Notes: generated by a model not told the origin, from the letters alone. A DNA stretch of 64,000 bases from Polaribacter sp. HaHaR_3_91 (GCF_019278525.1 NZ_CP058986.1:2204001-2268000), one strand, 5' to 3'. Numbered from the stretch's first letter, positions 53,467-63,379 are shown. Made by a program: numbers and translations.

Positions 53467-54234
53467 ATGAACAGACTACTGATATTATTTTTTTCTTTAT
53501 CCATAATTGGTTGCAGTAAACAAAAGAAGTTTTTGGACAACGGATTGATCAAAAGTGTGGAAGAAATAACCGAATACACGATTCGAATTCAAGAAGATTC
53601 CTTAAAAAACGAAATTCAAGACACTCTTTTAATTGCGATAAAAAGATATAGAGATGATGACCAAATTGCTCTTCAAACTCGAAGAACTTTGTTTGACAAT
53701 GAACAGATGGAAATTGATTATGTCTATGACTCTTCCGACAGATTAAAGCAAGAAATTGTAAAAATGTCAACAGACAGTATGCCTATCAAAGTAAACTATT
53801 CATACAAAAACTCTTTGCTTTTTCAGTCAAGCGGAATTATGGACAATGCAACTGAAAGGTTTGAGCAAATAGAAAATTATTATTACAGAAATAACAAAAC
53901 CAAAGAAAAATCGATAATGCGACAAATATTTATTGATAAAGAAACTAATGACACGATTCGAAATTCAACGGTGATTACTTACTTCAATACTAATAAAAAA
54001 ATTGACAGTATTTTATCTATCAATCTTCGTAGACAAGGACAGAGTCGAAAATCAGTTTACGAATCTGATCGAAAGAATTTTATAGGACTTAAGGAATATA
54101 ATGAAAAAGATTCTTTGCTGTCAAATCAGAAATTTGAGTATAAAATAGATCAATTTGACAATTGGACTGAAAAAAAGATAATTGAAAACGGAACTTTGAA
54201 AACAGTGATAATCCGAGAAATAAAATACAAATAA
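53467..54234 (+). CDS. Lipoprotein of unknown function
   Basis: This 255-residue protein has a lipoprotein signal (LLILFFSLSIIGC, Cys about residue 16). The mature part contains alternating strands like those of YD/RHS-type repeats (IDYVYDSSDRLKQEIVKM, VNYSYKNSLLFQSSGIM, LSNQKFEYKIDQFDNWTEKKII). No family is firmly recognised. It is followed by the tail motif at 54252-54270. Confidence 0.65.
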   Translation: MNRLLILFFSLSIIGCSKQKKFLDNGLIKSVEEITEYTIRIQEDSLKNEIQDTLLIAIKRYRDDDQIALQTRRTLFDNEQMEIDYVYDSSDRLKQEIVKMSTDSMPIKVNYSYKNSLLFQSSGIMDNATERFEQIENYYYRNNKTKEKSIMRQIFIDKETNDTIRNSTVITYFNTNKKIDSILSINLRRQGQSRKSVYESDRKNFIGLKEYNEKDSLLSNQKFEYKIDQFDNWTEKKIIENGTLKTVIIREIKYK

Positions 54235-54624
54235 CCTTACCCAACAAAGAACTGAGCTAAAAAACAACTCTTTTCTTCAAAGGTATTCACAATTATATTA
54301 CTTGAACGAAAAGAATATATGGTAAAATTAAATAATTCCTTAAAAATACTATTGCTCATACCCATAATAATTAATTATCCACTATTTCTGTAAATACTAT
54401 CAAATTTTCTATTCGGTTTTTGTAGTTAATTTAATTACTTTAAACACATTGGCAACAATTAGAAAACGATTACAAAAGTTGTATATGTTTTAGGAATACA
54501 ATTTCTTAATTAAAAAATAAAGAAAATTAAAATTAGATAAATTAATTAAGCCTTTAATTACTGATACTTTTTATAGTTTTATACATTTGGTGCATTGTTT
54601 AAAGGCATTATTAAGATTTAAAAT
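54235..54624. other. Intergenic region closing the cassette-like block
   Basis: 390 bp. Holds the tail motif (54252-54270), a fourth leader-like sequence at 54415-54460 (TTAATTACTTTAAACACATT) with no gene directly behind it, and the promoter of the MFS gene. The orphan leader suggests a lost cassette. Confidence 0.5.
54561..54589 (+). promoter_or_regulatory. Probable promoter of the MFS gene
   Basis: TACATTTG at 54582-54589 is preceded by CTG at 54561-54563, 18 bases away, a near match to the TTG/TAnnTTTG consensus. It lies 35 bp upstream of the ATG at 54625. Confidence 0.45.
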
Positions 54625-55803
54625 ATGAGTAAAAAATTATCCAATTCTGTATTATACTTAATGAGTATATCTGCTGGACTTGTTGTTGCAAACCTTTATT
54701 ACAACCAACCTCTTTTACACCAAATGGTTGTAGAATTTGGGGTTAGTGAATCTGCCGTAAGTAATGTGCCTTTAGCAACACAATTAGGGTATGCTTTTGG
54801 ATTGTTATTTATTGTGCCTTTGGGGGATAAAGTTTCTAACAAAAAAATATTACAGTTCGATTTTGCTTTAATGATACTTTCATTGATTGCGGCTTCATTA
54901 TCAAGCACATTATATCTATTGATTATAAGTAGTTTTTTTATTGGTTTTTCATCAGCAATACCTCAATTATTTGTACCGATGGTTGCACAATTATCGGATG
55001 ATAAAGGCAAAGGACGTGCCATTGGTATTGTAATGAGCGGACTACTTATTGGTATTTTAGGAAGCCGTGTTATAAGTGGTGTTGTAGGCAAATGGTACGG
55101 ATGGCGCTTTATGTTTACTGCCGCAACAGTACTCATGGTATTGTTGTTTATTTTACTTCAATATAAACTACCAAAAATTAAACCTAGTTATAAAGGAAGT
55201 TACGGAAGTTTATTAAAATCTATAGGACATTATTTTAAAACAGAACCCTCATTAAGATTGGCTGCATTACGTGGCGGACTTGGTTTTGCAGGATTGAGTA
55301 TTTTTTGGACAACCTTTGTTTTTTTAATGGAAGATCATTTTGGTTACGATAGTGATATTGCTGGAGCCTTTGGTGTTTTTGGTATTGTTGGTGCACTTGG
55401 AGCAACCGTTGTAGGGAAGATAAGTCATAAATATAAACAAAAACAACTTATTGTCTTTTCTACCATACTATTGATGATTTCTTGGATGATTTTCTTTTTT
55501 TCGGGATACTCTTTAATTGGTCTAGCATTAGGGGTAATTATTGTAGATTTAGGTTTGCAAGTTTTACACATTACCAATCAGGTTAGTATATTTTCTAAGA
55601 ATCCGGAAGCTAGAAACCGTGTGAATACAGTTTATATGGTCGGCTTTTTTATAGGTGGTGCTTTCGGTACTTTTTTAGGAGCTTTTGCTTGGGAACATTT
55701 TGGTTGGCAAGGTGTTTCTACTTTAGGTTTCCTTATAGCAATCGCTATTTTAATGGTTCAATTTATTTATGACTCAAAGACTTCAATTATAAAAAAAGAC
55801 TAA
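54625..55803 (+). CDS. MFS transporter
   Basis: This 392-residue protein has 12 predicted transmembrane segments and MFS motifs, including GDKVSNKKILQ between helices 2 and 3 (motif A) and the YYNQPLLHQM start typical of the YdhP/arabinose-efflux-like (DHA1) group. It is probably a drug or metabolite exporter; the substrate is unknown. It has its own promoter and ends in a terminator hairpin that overlaps the stop codon. It borders the accessory block but is full length and typical of the family. Confidence 0.87.
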   Translation: MSKKLSNSVLYLMSISAGLVVANLYYNQPLLHQMVVEFGVSESAVSNVPLATQLGYAFGLLFIVPLGDKVSNKKILQFDFALMILSLIAASLSSTLYLLIISSFFIGFSSAIPQLFVPMVAQLSDDKGKGRAIGIVMSGLLIGILGSRVISGVVGKWYGWRFMFTAATVLMVLLFILLQYKLPKIKPSYKGSYGSLLKSIGHYFKTEPSLRLAALRGGLGFAGLSIFWTTFVFLMEDHFGYDSDIAGAFGVFGIVGALGATVVGKISHKYKQKQLIVFSTILLMISWMIFFFSGYSLIGLALGVIIVDLGLQVLHITNQVSIFSKNPEARNRVNTVYMVGFFIGGAFGTFLGAFAWEHFGWQGVSTLGFLIAIAILMVQFIYDSKTSIIKKD

Positions 55804-55826
55804 CTGTTTTAAACAATTAGTCTTTT
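55794..55826 (+). terminator. Terminator overlapping MFS stop codon
   Basis: AAAAGACTAA (55794-55803, containing the stop codon) pairs with TTAGTCTTTT (55817-55826), leaving a 13-base loop in which GTTT and AAAC can pair. Confidence 0.75.
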
Positions 55827-55875
55827 AAAATATACTTAAATAGCTGTTATATTTTAATTATTAAATGTAATGCTA

Positions 55876-57096
55876 TTACTCGTAACGAAGCGCTGTTATA
55901 GGATCTAATGCTGATGCTTTTCTTGCAGGATACCATCCGAAGAAAATACCTGTTACAGCACAAACTACAAAAGAAATAATGATAGAGTATAACGCCACAC
56001 TGGTAGGCCAATTTAAGAATTTCTCTATAAATACCGTGGCTGCAAGTCCCAATAAAACACCTAATAACCCGCCTGTAATACTAATTAAAATAGCTTCTAT
56101 TAAAAACTGCATTAAAATATCAGCCCCCTTTGCTCCTACTGCCATTCGTAAACCAATTTCTTTGGTACGTTCTTTTACAGAAACATACATAATATTCATA
56201 ATACCAATACCACCAATTAATAATGAAATACCTGCTACTGCTACTAAAAGTAGCGTTAACATTTCACTGGTAGAACTAAAAGTAGAAATTAATTCTTCCA
56301 TAGAACGTACATTAAAATCGTCTTCATCAGTTTCTCTTAGTTCGTGTTGGTTTCTTATAATTTCTGAAACTTGCGTTACAGCTTCTGGTGCTTCATCTTC
56401 ACTTATTGCAGATGCCATAATAGATTCTAAATGAGTTATAGCTAAAATCCTTTTTTGAACTGTTGTGTAAGGTGCTATTACAACATCATCTTGATCTTGA
56501 CCAAACGTATTTTCTCCTTTTTCTTCTAAAACACCAATAACTTTAAAAGGAATATTGTTAAAACGAATCATTTTCCCTACAGGTTCTGCTCCATCAGGAA
56601 AAACATTATCTACCACAGTTTGTCCTATTAAAGCAACTTTTGCAGCTGTTTTTACTTCGGTATCTGTAAACATACTTCCGCTTTGTAAATCGACTACTTT
56701 AATTTTTAAATAATCTGGGTTTACACCATAAATAGTACTTGGCCAGTTATTTGCCCCACTAATAACTTGTCCACCTCCATTAACTAATGGTGATATATAC
56801 GTTAGTAAGTTTGCTTGTTCTTTAATGGCAAAATAATCACTTAACTTTAATGTTTCCATAGCACTTCGTGCTTGCTTAACACCACCTCTTACATCAGACC
56901 CTGGTCTTATAGTAATCATATTAGAACCCATGGCAGAAATAGAAGTTCTAATACTTTCTTTAGATCCTTCACCAATTGCCAACATCGTTATTACAGAAGC
57001 CACACCTATAATAATACCTAACATGGTTAATAAGGTTCTTGTTTTATTAAGAACGATGGCTTTAAATGCTATTTTTAATAAGTTTAATAGTCTCAT
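55876..57096 (-). CDS. MacB-like ABC transporter permease
   Basis: This 406-residue protein has the MacB/FtsX layout: a first helix near residue 20-42 (LLTMLGIIIGVASVITMLAIGEGS), a large periplasmic domain (about 45-280), and three C-terminal helices (LLLVAVAGISLLIGGIGIMNIMYVSV, the EIGLRMAVGAKGADI coupling segment, and the last two ending GWYPARKASALDPITALRYE). It is the separate permease half of what is fused in E. coli MacB. It is the last gene of the TolC-MacA-ATPase-permease operon, 2 bp after the ATPase gene. Confidence 0.93.
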   Translation of the reverse strand: MRLLNLLKIAFKAIVLNKTRTLLTMLGIIIGVASVITMLAIGEGSKESIRTSISAMGSNMITIRPGSDVRGGVKQARSAMETLKLSDYFAIKEQANLLTYISPLVNGGGQVISGANNWPSTIYGVNPDYLKIKVVDLQSGSMFTDTEVKTAAKVALIGQTVVDNVFPDGAEPVGKMIRFNNIPFKVIGVLEEKGENTFGQDQDDVVIAPYTTVQKRILAITHLESIMASAISEDEAPEAVTQVSEIIRNQHELRETDEDDFNVRSMEELISTFSSTSEMLTLLLVAVAGISLLIGGIGIMNIMYVSVKERTKEIGLRMAVGAKGADILMQFLIEAILISITGGLLGVLLGLAATVFIEKFLNWPTSVALYSIIISFVVCAVTGIFFGWYPARKASALDPITALRYE

Positions 57097-57098
57097 AA

Positions 57099-57842
57099 TT
57101 AATCGTCTTGTTTAGGTAATTTTGCTAATTCTATCGCTGCGGATAGAATTTTTTCATTTTGATAATCTTTAATAACATTACCGTCTTTTAACACAATTGT
57201 TCTATTACTAAATGTAGCTATATCTGGCTCATGTGTTACAAAAGTAATCGTAATGCCTTGTTTATTTAACTCTTGAAATAAGGACATAATTTCGTAAGAT
57301 GTTCTAGTATCTAAATTCCCTGTAGCTTCATCAGCAAGAATCATTACAGGGTTATTTACCAAAGATCTTGCAATGGCAACACGCTGTTGTTGTCCTCCAG
57401 AAAGTTGAGATGGAGTGTGATCCATTCGCTCTCCTAAACCTACCATTTTTAAGGCTTTTATAGCACGCTCTCTTCGTTCTTCTGTAGAAACTTTACTGTT
57501 GTATAACAATGGTAATTCTACGTTTTCTATGGCAGATGTTCTTGCTAATAAATTATAAGATTGAAAAATAAATCCTATTTTTTCATTTCTAATGGTTGCC
57601 AGTTCATTTCTGCTTAAGTCTTTCACTTTTACCCCATTAATCTCATAAATACCAGAAGTTGGCTGGTCTAAACATCCTAAAATATTTAATAGGGTACTTT
57701 TACCAGAACCACTAGAGCCCATAATAGTTACAAACTCTCCTTCTTTAATATCGAAAGAAATACCTCTTAATGCATGAACCGTTTCGGTTCCCATGGTAAA
57801 CTCTCGTTTTAAATCTTCTATTTTAATGATTTCTTTACTCAT
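57099..57842 (-). CDS. MacB-like ABC transporter ATP-binding protein
   Basis: This 247-residue ATPase has Walker [12 protein letters not shown]-loop FIFQSYNLL, signature [15 protein letters not shown], Walker [14 protein letters not shown] and H-loop FVTHEPD, typical of the MacB/LolD family. It energises the permease encoded 2 bp downstream. The adaptor gene is 6 bp upstream. Confidence 0.94.
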   Translation of the reverse strand: MSKEIIKIEDLKREFTMGTETVHALRGISFDIKEGEFVTIMGSSGSGKSTLLNILGCLDQPTSGIYEINGVKVKDLSRNELATIRNEKIGFIFQSYNLLARTSAIENVELPLLYNSKVSTEERRERAIKALKMVGLGERMDHTPSQLSGGQQQRVAIARSLVNNPVMILADEATGNLDTRTSYEIMSLFQELNKQGITITFVTHEPDIATFSNRTIVLKDGNVIKDYQNEKILSAAIELAKLPKQDD

Positions 57843-57848
57843 GGTTTT

Positions 57849-59054
57849 TTATTTTTTTTTGCCTCCTGGACGTTGTGGCATAAACGGACTTTCATTAGAG
57901 TTAGTTCCTGATGCTGCTGATGCTTTCGTAGTTTCTTTTAAACTATACACCAATTTATCATCCATAGAAACACCACTTAATATCTGAACATTTACACCAT
58001 CACTTGCGCCTAAGGTTACTGTTTTTGGAGTAATACTTCTATCTTTATTTAATACCCAAAGCGTTGTTTCATTTTTTACGGGAAAATTGGTTGCTTCCAG
58101 TATGTTATGATGTACATTATAGGTCGATAAAATTGCTGCTTGTGGACTAAAATTAATCGCTTTTGCTTCTGCTGTTAACACATTATTCAACTCTAAGGTA
58201 AAAATAGAAATGGTTGCTGTTAAGCCTGGGTTTAATTTTAAGTCTTCATTATCAGCTTTAACCACAACTGTATAAGTCACTACATTTGAGGTCACTGTAG
58301 GATCCAAACGTACTTGGGTTACAACACCATTAAAAGTTTCGCCTATATAAGCATCTACAGTAAACTCTACTCTTTGTCCTTCTTTAACCTGACCTATATC
58401 TGCTTCATCTACATCTGCTTCTACTTGCATTTCTTTTAAATCTTGCGCAATGGTAAACAAGGTTGGTGTACTTAAACTAGCTGCAACCGTCTGACCTTCA
58501 TCTATAGTTCTAGACAATACAACTCCATTTATAGGCGAATAAATATTGGCATATCCTAAATTTGTTCTTGCAGATTGTAAGTCTGAATAACGTTGAGTAA
58601 CCGTTCCTTTTGCGGTTTCGTAATTATAAGTTGCCTCATCAAAATCTGCTCTACTGATTACCTGATTCTCAAACAAAGATTTTTGTCTGTCGTAAATTGT
58701 TTTCATGTAATTTCTTTGACTTACCGCATTGTCATAACTTGCTTGCGTTTGCGAAAGAGACGATTTTAAATTGGTTTTATCCAACTCTGCAATTAGCTGA
58801 CCTTCTTTAACAATGCTGTTATAATCTACATATATTTTTTCTACAACTCCAGAAACTTGTGTACCTACTTCTACTTGCGTAATTGGTTCTATCGTTCCGG
58901 TTGCAGTAACCATAGTAGTTACATTTTCTTTTTTAGCCAACACTGTTTTTGCTTCTATAATGATAGCATCATCGCTATTTATAAAAAAGTATCCTACAAT
59001 AGCCAATACAACGACTACAATGCTGATAATGATGATGTTTTTATTTTTTTTCAT
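57849..59054 (-). CDS. MacA-like periplasmic adaptor (membrane fusion protein)
   Basis: This 401-residue protein has an N-terminal membrane anchor (IIIISIVVVVLAIVGYFFI), a biotinyl-lipoyl half motif (VTATGTIEPITQVEVGTQVSGVV), a helical hairpin (about 95-180), the second lipoyl half (NIYSPINGVVLSR), then beta-barrel and membrane-proximal domains. It would link the inner membrane ABC pump to the TolC-type channel. It is preceded 11 bp upstream by the TolC gene. Confidence 0.92.
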   Translation of the reverse strand: MKKNKNIIIISIVVVVLAIVGYFFINSDDAIIIEAKTVLAKKENVTTMVTATGTIEPITQVEVGTQVSGVVEKIYVDYNSIVKEGQLIAELDKTNLKSSLSQTQASYDNAVSQRNYMKTIYDRQKSLFENQVISRADFDEATYNYETAKGTVTQRYSDLQSARTNLGYANIYSPINGVVLSRTIDEGQTVAASLSTPTLFTIAQDLKEMQVEADVDEADIGQVKEGQRVEFTVDAYIGETFNGVVTQVRLDPTVTSNVVTYTVVVKADNEDLKLNPGLTATISIFTLELNNVLTAEAKAINFSPQAAILSTYNVHHNILEATNFPVKNETTLWVLNKDRSITPKTVTLGASDGVNVQILSGVSMDDKLVYSLKETTKASAASGTNSNESPFMPQRPGGKKK

Positions 59055-59065
59055 GATTTTATTAA

Positions 59066-60397
59066 TTAAAGTTTGATATCGTTTCCTTGATAAAATTGTA
59101 ATAATTGATGGTATAAAATATTTAAGTATTTAGATTGTAAATAGTTTTGTTGTGCGTTGGTATACGTGTTCTGACTAATCACTAAATCAGTAGTACTTAA
59201 AGCCCCTAATTCGTACTTTTTTTGTGCCAATTTATAAGATTGTTCAGCCGCTACTTTAGAGGCTTCTGCTGCAATAACTTGCTCTTGTGCAGACAATGCG
59301 TTTTGATACGCTGTTTCTACTTTTTTATACACTTCTTTTTCTGTAGATAACTTTTGTATTTCTGCTTTTTCAATGTTGATGCTTGCCGTTTGTACCGCCG
59401 ATTTTGTTTGATTTCTATTAAAAATTGGAATCGTTAAAGTCAACCCTAATTTCTGATTGAAATTCACATCAAACTGATCTGAAAATGTATTATCGTTAAT
59501 ACTTGTATATCCAGAACCTAAACTTCCTGATAAAGCCAGTGTTGGTAAAAATCCTCCTTTTGCAATGTCTAGTTGTTTTTTATTGGCTTCTATATTTAAG
59601 TTACTAGATTGTATTTCTGGTAAAATCCCCAATGCTTTTTCATACACATCCGCTTTGTTTAATTCTATATTTACCAAATCCATATTTTCATTAATGGTTT
59701 CAATTTCCAACTCTTGAATTGGAGATAATTCTAGTAATTGTTTTAAGGCAATAATATATTGTTGATAATTATTCTTAGCAGTAATTACATTGTATTTGTT
59801 AGTTGCTGCCTGACTCTGAGCTTCGGTATAATCGCTTAAGGCAATGGTTCCTGCATCTAAACGCGACTTTGCTCTTACTACTTCTGTTTCTGAAGCTAAC
59901 AAGTTATTTTTTGCTATTTCAATACTTTCTTTGCTATACAATGTTTGTAAATACGTTTCTAAAATATTTAAAACAATGTTATTTTGTGTTACTTCTTCTT
60001 CAAATACACTTTGGCTAAATAAGATCTTATTTTGTGCTATTTGGTTGGTAATCTGATTCCCTTGAAACAACGTCATAGAAGTATTGATACCTACATTTGT
60101 ACTATGTATTTGATCTGTAACATAACTACTTGTAATTGGGTCGATGGTATTTCCGTTAGAAAAACTTTGCGATGCGCTTCCAAATAAATTTGGTAATCGA
60201 GATGATTTTGCTTTGTTATAATCTATTTCAGCAATGTTTTTAGTAAGTGCTGCATCTTTAATTGTAATATTGTTTTCTAAAGCATATTCGATGCAATCTT
60301 GCAAAGACCATACTTTTGATACGGAATTTGTAGTTACATCTTGCGCAAAAGAAAACTGCACAAATAGTAAACTTGCTATGAGTATATATAATTTCAT
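59066..60397 (-). CDS. TolC family outer membrane channel
   Basis: This 443-residue protein has a signal peptide (KLYILIASLLFVQFSFAQ) and the duplicated TolC fold: long coiled-coil helices (for example TEVVRAKSRLDAGTIALSDYTEAQSQAATNKYNV and KLAQKKYELGALSTTDLVISQNTYTNAQQNYL) and beta segments (GINTSMTLFQGN, KLGLTLTIPIFN). It is the first gene of a four-gene tripartite efflux operon for toxic compounds or peptides. Confidence 0.93.
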   Translation of the reverse strand: MKLYILIASLLFVQFSFAQDVTTNSVSKVWSLQDCIEYALENNITIKDAALTKNIAEIDYNKAKSSRLPNLFGSASQSFSNGNTIDPITSSYVTDQIHSTNVGINTSMTLFQGNQITNQIAQNKILFSQSVFEEEVTQNNIVLNILETYLQTLYSKESIEIAKNNLLASETEVVRAKSRLDAGTIALSDYTEAQSQAATNKYNVITAKNNYQQYIIALKQLLELSPIQELEIETINENMDLVNIELNKADVYEKALGILPEIQSSNLNIEANKKQLDIAKGGFLPTLALSGSLGSGYTSINDNTFSDQFDVNFNQKLGLTLTIPIFNRNQTKSAVQTASINIEKAEIQKLSTEKEVYKKVETAYQNALSAQEQVIAAEASKVAAEQSYKLAQKKYELGALSTTDLVISQNTYTNAQQNYLQSKYLNILYHQLLQFYQGNDIKL

Positions 60398-60708
60398 TTT
60401 ATCAGTGTTTTAAATTAACACTTCAAAGGTGAAACTATATACTCTCTTATAAGAATGCAATATACGTTTGCAGGAATTGACTATACGAAAGCCTTTTTTT
60501 TATGGATGGGAATTTTATGATTTGTTCCATGAAGAAGACCTATTTATAATAAAAAGGATTATTTATTATTATGAGATTTTAGACCGACTTCAAGTTTTTA
60601 AGATCTAAAAGGTCTTTTTAAGTTATAATTAAATTGACTGTGAGTAACGGGAATTTAGCTAGAAGAATTAAAAAGTAAAACTTTAATAACTCCTTTAAAA
60701 ACTATTTT

Positions 60709-60880
60709 CATTGTTCTTTTCCATTGATGAAAAGAACCAAAAATCTAGACTTCTGATAATTTTATTGAATTCTACAAGATTTTACACTATCGTATCCAGA
60801 CCGCAAAAGCTCTTTGGACACTTGCCGCTCCATATCTTTTGAATTACTACTAAAATTATAATATGTCGGGGTTAGATTGT
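60709..60880. repeat. 172-bp direct repeat, copy 1
   Basis: Starts with an inverted repeat (GTTCTTTTC, spacer CATTGAT, GAAAAGAAC), then CCAAAAATCTAGACTTCTG, and ends GCTCTTTGGACACTTGCCGC through TCGGGGTTAGATTGT. It differs from copy 2 by about seven bases. Not coding. Confidence 0.85.
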
Positions 60881-61062
60881 AATTTATATTTTTCAATCGT
60901 ATTTCATTTTATGTCTCAGAAACATTTACACTTTTTAAAAGGAAAGTCTAATAAGGTTTTTTATAAGTCATTGTTAGGCACGAAGCAATCTATGACTGAT
61001 ACTATAGAATAATTGGATTTGTTTATAATGATCTTAAAGTTATACTTTTTAAAATTTATATT

Positions 61063-61234
61063 CATTGTTCTTTCCCATTGATAAAAAGAACCAAAAATCT
61101 AGACTTCTGATAATTTTATTGAATTCTACAAGGTATTGCTCTATCGTGTCCAGACCGCAAAAGCTCTTTGGACACTTGCCGCTCCATATCTTTTGAATTA
61201 CTACTAAAATTATAATATGTCGGGGTTAGATTGT
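61063..61234. repeat. 172-bp direct repeat, copy 2
   Basis: Same length and order as copy 1 in direct orientation, 354 bp downstream. The substitutions cluster in the first hairpin and around 61130-61152; the last 80 bp are identical. Confidence 0.85.
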
Positions 61235-61255
61235 TGCTAGATAAAAGAGAATAAA

Positions 61256-62041
61256 TTAAAGACCATCTAAATACAATTTCCCAATATTATAGATCTTTTC
61301 AGAATCTTTATTATCCAATCCAGAATACTCAGACAACGGAAAACTAACAGTCATTTTTGTGAAATCAAACTTAAAATTTTCTGCAGCATGCGATTTTAAA
61401 TAAGTAGCATGTGTAATTACTTTAAAGGTCGAATTTAATTGTAAAGGTGTTTTTGGGGCAGGTTCTGCTACATAACTTCCTATAATGGGTAATCCTGATT
61501 TTAGAAAGGGTTTTATTGGAAAATTATCTAAAATTCCGCCATCGGAATACAAGGTTTTATTAATGATAATAGGTGTAAAAATACCTGGAATGGCACAAGA
61601 TGCCAATACAGGTTTTAATAATTTACCCTTACTAAAATAACGAGGTTTACCGCTTTGCATGTTAGAGGCAGTAATGTAAATTGGAATTTTTAAATCTCTA
61701 AATTTATCTTTTATTTTATTTTCTATAATCGATTTGAATAAAAAAGTATCAAAAATCCCTGCTTTTGTCATGCTAAAGAAGGAGAACTTAAAAAGACTCG
61801 TTCTTTTAAAGATTTCTAAAATTTCTTGCGTAGAAATACCAGAAGCATATAATGAGGCAACCAAAGCGCCTCCACTACTCCCGGAAATAGCATTTATTTG
61901 CAAGCCTAATTCTTCTATTTTTTCTATCAAAGCCAAATGAGCAGCACATTTAATGCCTCCTCCAGATAATACTAAATTTATAGGAATGTTTACATTTAGT
62001 TTAGAAAGTTGTTCACTGTAATTTATAGGTATTGGGATCAT
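61256..62041 (-). CDS. Patatin-like phospholipase (short form)
   Basis: This 261-residue protein has the patatin motifs: oxyanion loop LVLSGGGIKCAAHLALI, nucleophile elbow GSSGGAL and catalytic Asp in YSDGGILDNFP. No signal peptide is present. It resembles bacterial RssA-like patatins, which hydrolyse lipids by a Ser-Asp dyad. It is shorter than and not adjacent to the other patatin at 27141. The gap downstream is a repeat-rich region. Confidence 0.86.
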   Translation of the reverse strand: MIPIPINYSEQLSKLNVNIPINLVLSGGGIKCAAHLALIEKIEELGLQINAISGSSGGALVASLYASGISTQEILEIFKRTSLFKFSFFSMTKAGIFDTFLFKSIIENKIKDKFRDLKIPIYITASNMQSGKPRYFSKGKLLKPVLASCAIPGIFTPIIINKTLYSDGGILDNFPIKPFLKSGLPIIGSYVAEPAPKTPLQLNSTFKVITHATYLKSHAAENFKFDFTKMTVSFPLSEYSGLDNKDSEKIYNIGKLYLDGL

Positions 62042-62178
62042 TTATTTAAACTCTAAAATACACGTAAATATACTTTTAAAATGGCTTATAAGCTATTTAT
62101 TACGACGGCAATCATATCACAACTATAGAAGTCATAAAATTCGAATAACGATTCTATTGACTTAAATCAAAATGTTTG

Positions 62179-62240
62179 ATTGAGCGGAGTCGAAACCTAT
62201 GTTAGCAATTCAATAGTTTTCGACTGCGCTCGAACGGAGA
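62179..62240. repeat. Palindromic interspersed repeat (copy 2)
   Basis: TTGAGCGGAGTCGAAA (62180-62195) pairs with TTTTCGACTGCGCTCGAA (62217-62234) around a 21-base loop and runs on to CGGAGA. The right arm is an inverted copy of the repeat at 45560-45583. Confidence 0.7.
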
Positions 62241-62280
62241 ATGAGAGATTTGACAATTACTTTGATTCGTTGCTGATTCA

Positions 62281-63288
62281 TTAAGAATTCAACTCTTTCA
62301 TAATTTCTGCAAACAATTTATAAGATCGTATTCTATCATCAATACCATATATATTAGTTACGGCAATCAATTCGTCTGCTTGTGTTTGTGCTAAAAACTC
62401 CTTTACTTGTGCTTTTACAGTTGCTTTACTTCCTATAAAAGAATATTTTAGCATTTGATGCACTTGTGGATTTTCTAGAATCTCCTTATAATAATCCGTC
62501 ATTGGCGTTGGTGGTTGTACAAAATCTCTTTTTCCTGTAAACAAACCAAGTATCATTCTAATTAAAGAAGTAGATAAATTGGCTGCTTCTTCATCTGTTT
62601 CTGCAATAATAATATTTACACCCGCAATGATATACGGTTTTTCTAAAACATCCGAAGGTTGAAATTCTTCTCTATAAATTGCCAAAGCATTCCATAAATG
62701 TGTAGTAGCAAAATGACTTGCAAATGCATACGGCAATCCTTTTTTAGCTGCCAAATGTGCACTGTCTGTGCTAGATCCTAAAACATAAAGTGGCACATCT
62801 ACTCCTTCTGCAACGGTTGCTCTTACTTTTGCTTGCTCGTTTTCTTTAGAAAAATAAGTCTGAATTTTTTCTATCTCTCTCGGAAAATGTTGCGCTGCTT
62901 CCATAAAATCCGATCGAATGGCTTGTGCCGTTTCTCTGTCGGTACCGGGAGCTCTCCCCAAACCTAAATCTATTCTATTTGGATACAAAGCACCTAACGT
63001 ACCAAATTGTTCGGCCACAATTAAAGGCGAATGATTAGGCAACATAACACCACCAGAACCAACACGAATGGTCTTTGTTCCTTCAGCGGCATAACCAATT
63101 AAAATACTGGTAGCAATACTACCAATATTAGTAGAGTTATGATGTTCTGCTAACCAATAGCGCGTATACCCAAATGTTTCGGCATTTTGTGCCAGTTCTC
63201 GTACATTGTTAAAAGTATCTTTTAAAGTATTTCCTTTAGAAACTAAAGCAAGATCTAAAATGGAATATGCGGTATTTTGAGTTTTCAT
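62281..63288 (-). CDS. LLM-class flavin-dependent oxidoreductase
   Basis: This 335-residue TIM-barrel protein belongs to the bacterial luciferase-like monooxygenase family, of the kind annotated as LLM class flavin-dependent oxidoreductase. Visible segments are AETFGYTRYWLAEHHNSTNIGSIATSILIGYAA, RVGSGGVMLPNHSPLIVAEQFGTL, YPNRIDLGLGRAPGTDRET and PLYVLGSSTDSAHLAAKKGLPYAFASHF. It would use reduced FMN and oxygen on an unknown substrate. It is a single gene; a TAATTTTG promoter element lies on the minus strand at 63342-63349. Confidence 0.9.
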   Translation of the reverse strand: MKTQNTAYSILDLALVSKGNTLKDTFNNVRELAQNAETFGYTRYWLAEHHNSTNIGSIATSILIGYAAEGTKTIRVGSGGVMLPNHSPLIVAEQFGTLGALYPNRIDLGLGRAPGTDRETAQAIRSDFMEAAQHFPREIEKIQTYFSKENEQAKVRATVAEGVDVPLYVLGSSTDSAHLAAKKGLPYAFASHFATTHLWNALAIYREEFQPSDVLEKPYIIAGVNIIIAETDEEAANLSTSLIRMILGLFTGKRDFVQPPTPMTDYYKEILENPQVHQMLKYSFIGSKATVKAQVKEFLAQTQADELIAVTNIYGIDDRIRSYKLFAEIMKELNS

Positions 63289-63379
63289 AAGTATTTAAAA
63301 TCAATAATTATATCTAAAATATAAAGTCGTTTTGAGGGGTACAAAATTACAGAAAGCAGTACGTTTTTAAGGGAATATT

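Larger units (their letters stand above)
60398..61255. other. Long non-coding gap with a duplicated 172-bp element
   Basis: No credible gene in 858 bp. Two copies of a 172-bp element occupy 60709-60880 and 61063-61234; the 182 bp between them are unique apart from a short AGGCACGAAGCAATCTATGA related to the window's other palindromes. The upstream leader of the TolC operon lies at the left edge. Confidence 0.7.

Noticed and set aside
47491..54624. True integron with attC sites
   Set aside because: No integron integrase or attI is in the window and the boundary motifs do not clearly match RYYYAAC/GTTRRRY core sites; only the neutral term cassette-like is used.
55876..60397. RND efflux system
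   Set aside because: The adaptor could be labelled as RND type, but the inner membrane components are an ABC ATPase and a MacB-like permease, so this is a MacAB-TolC-type pump.
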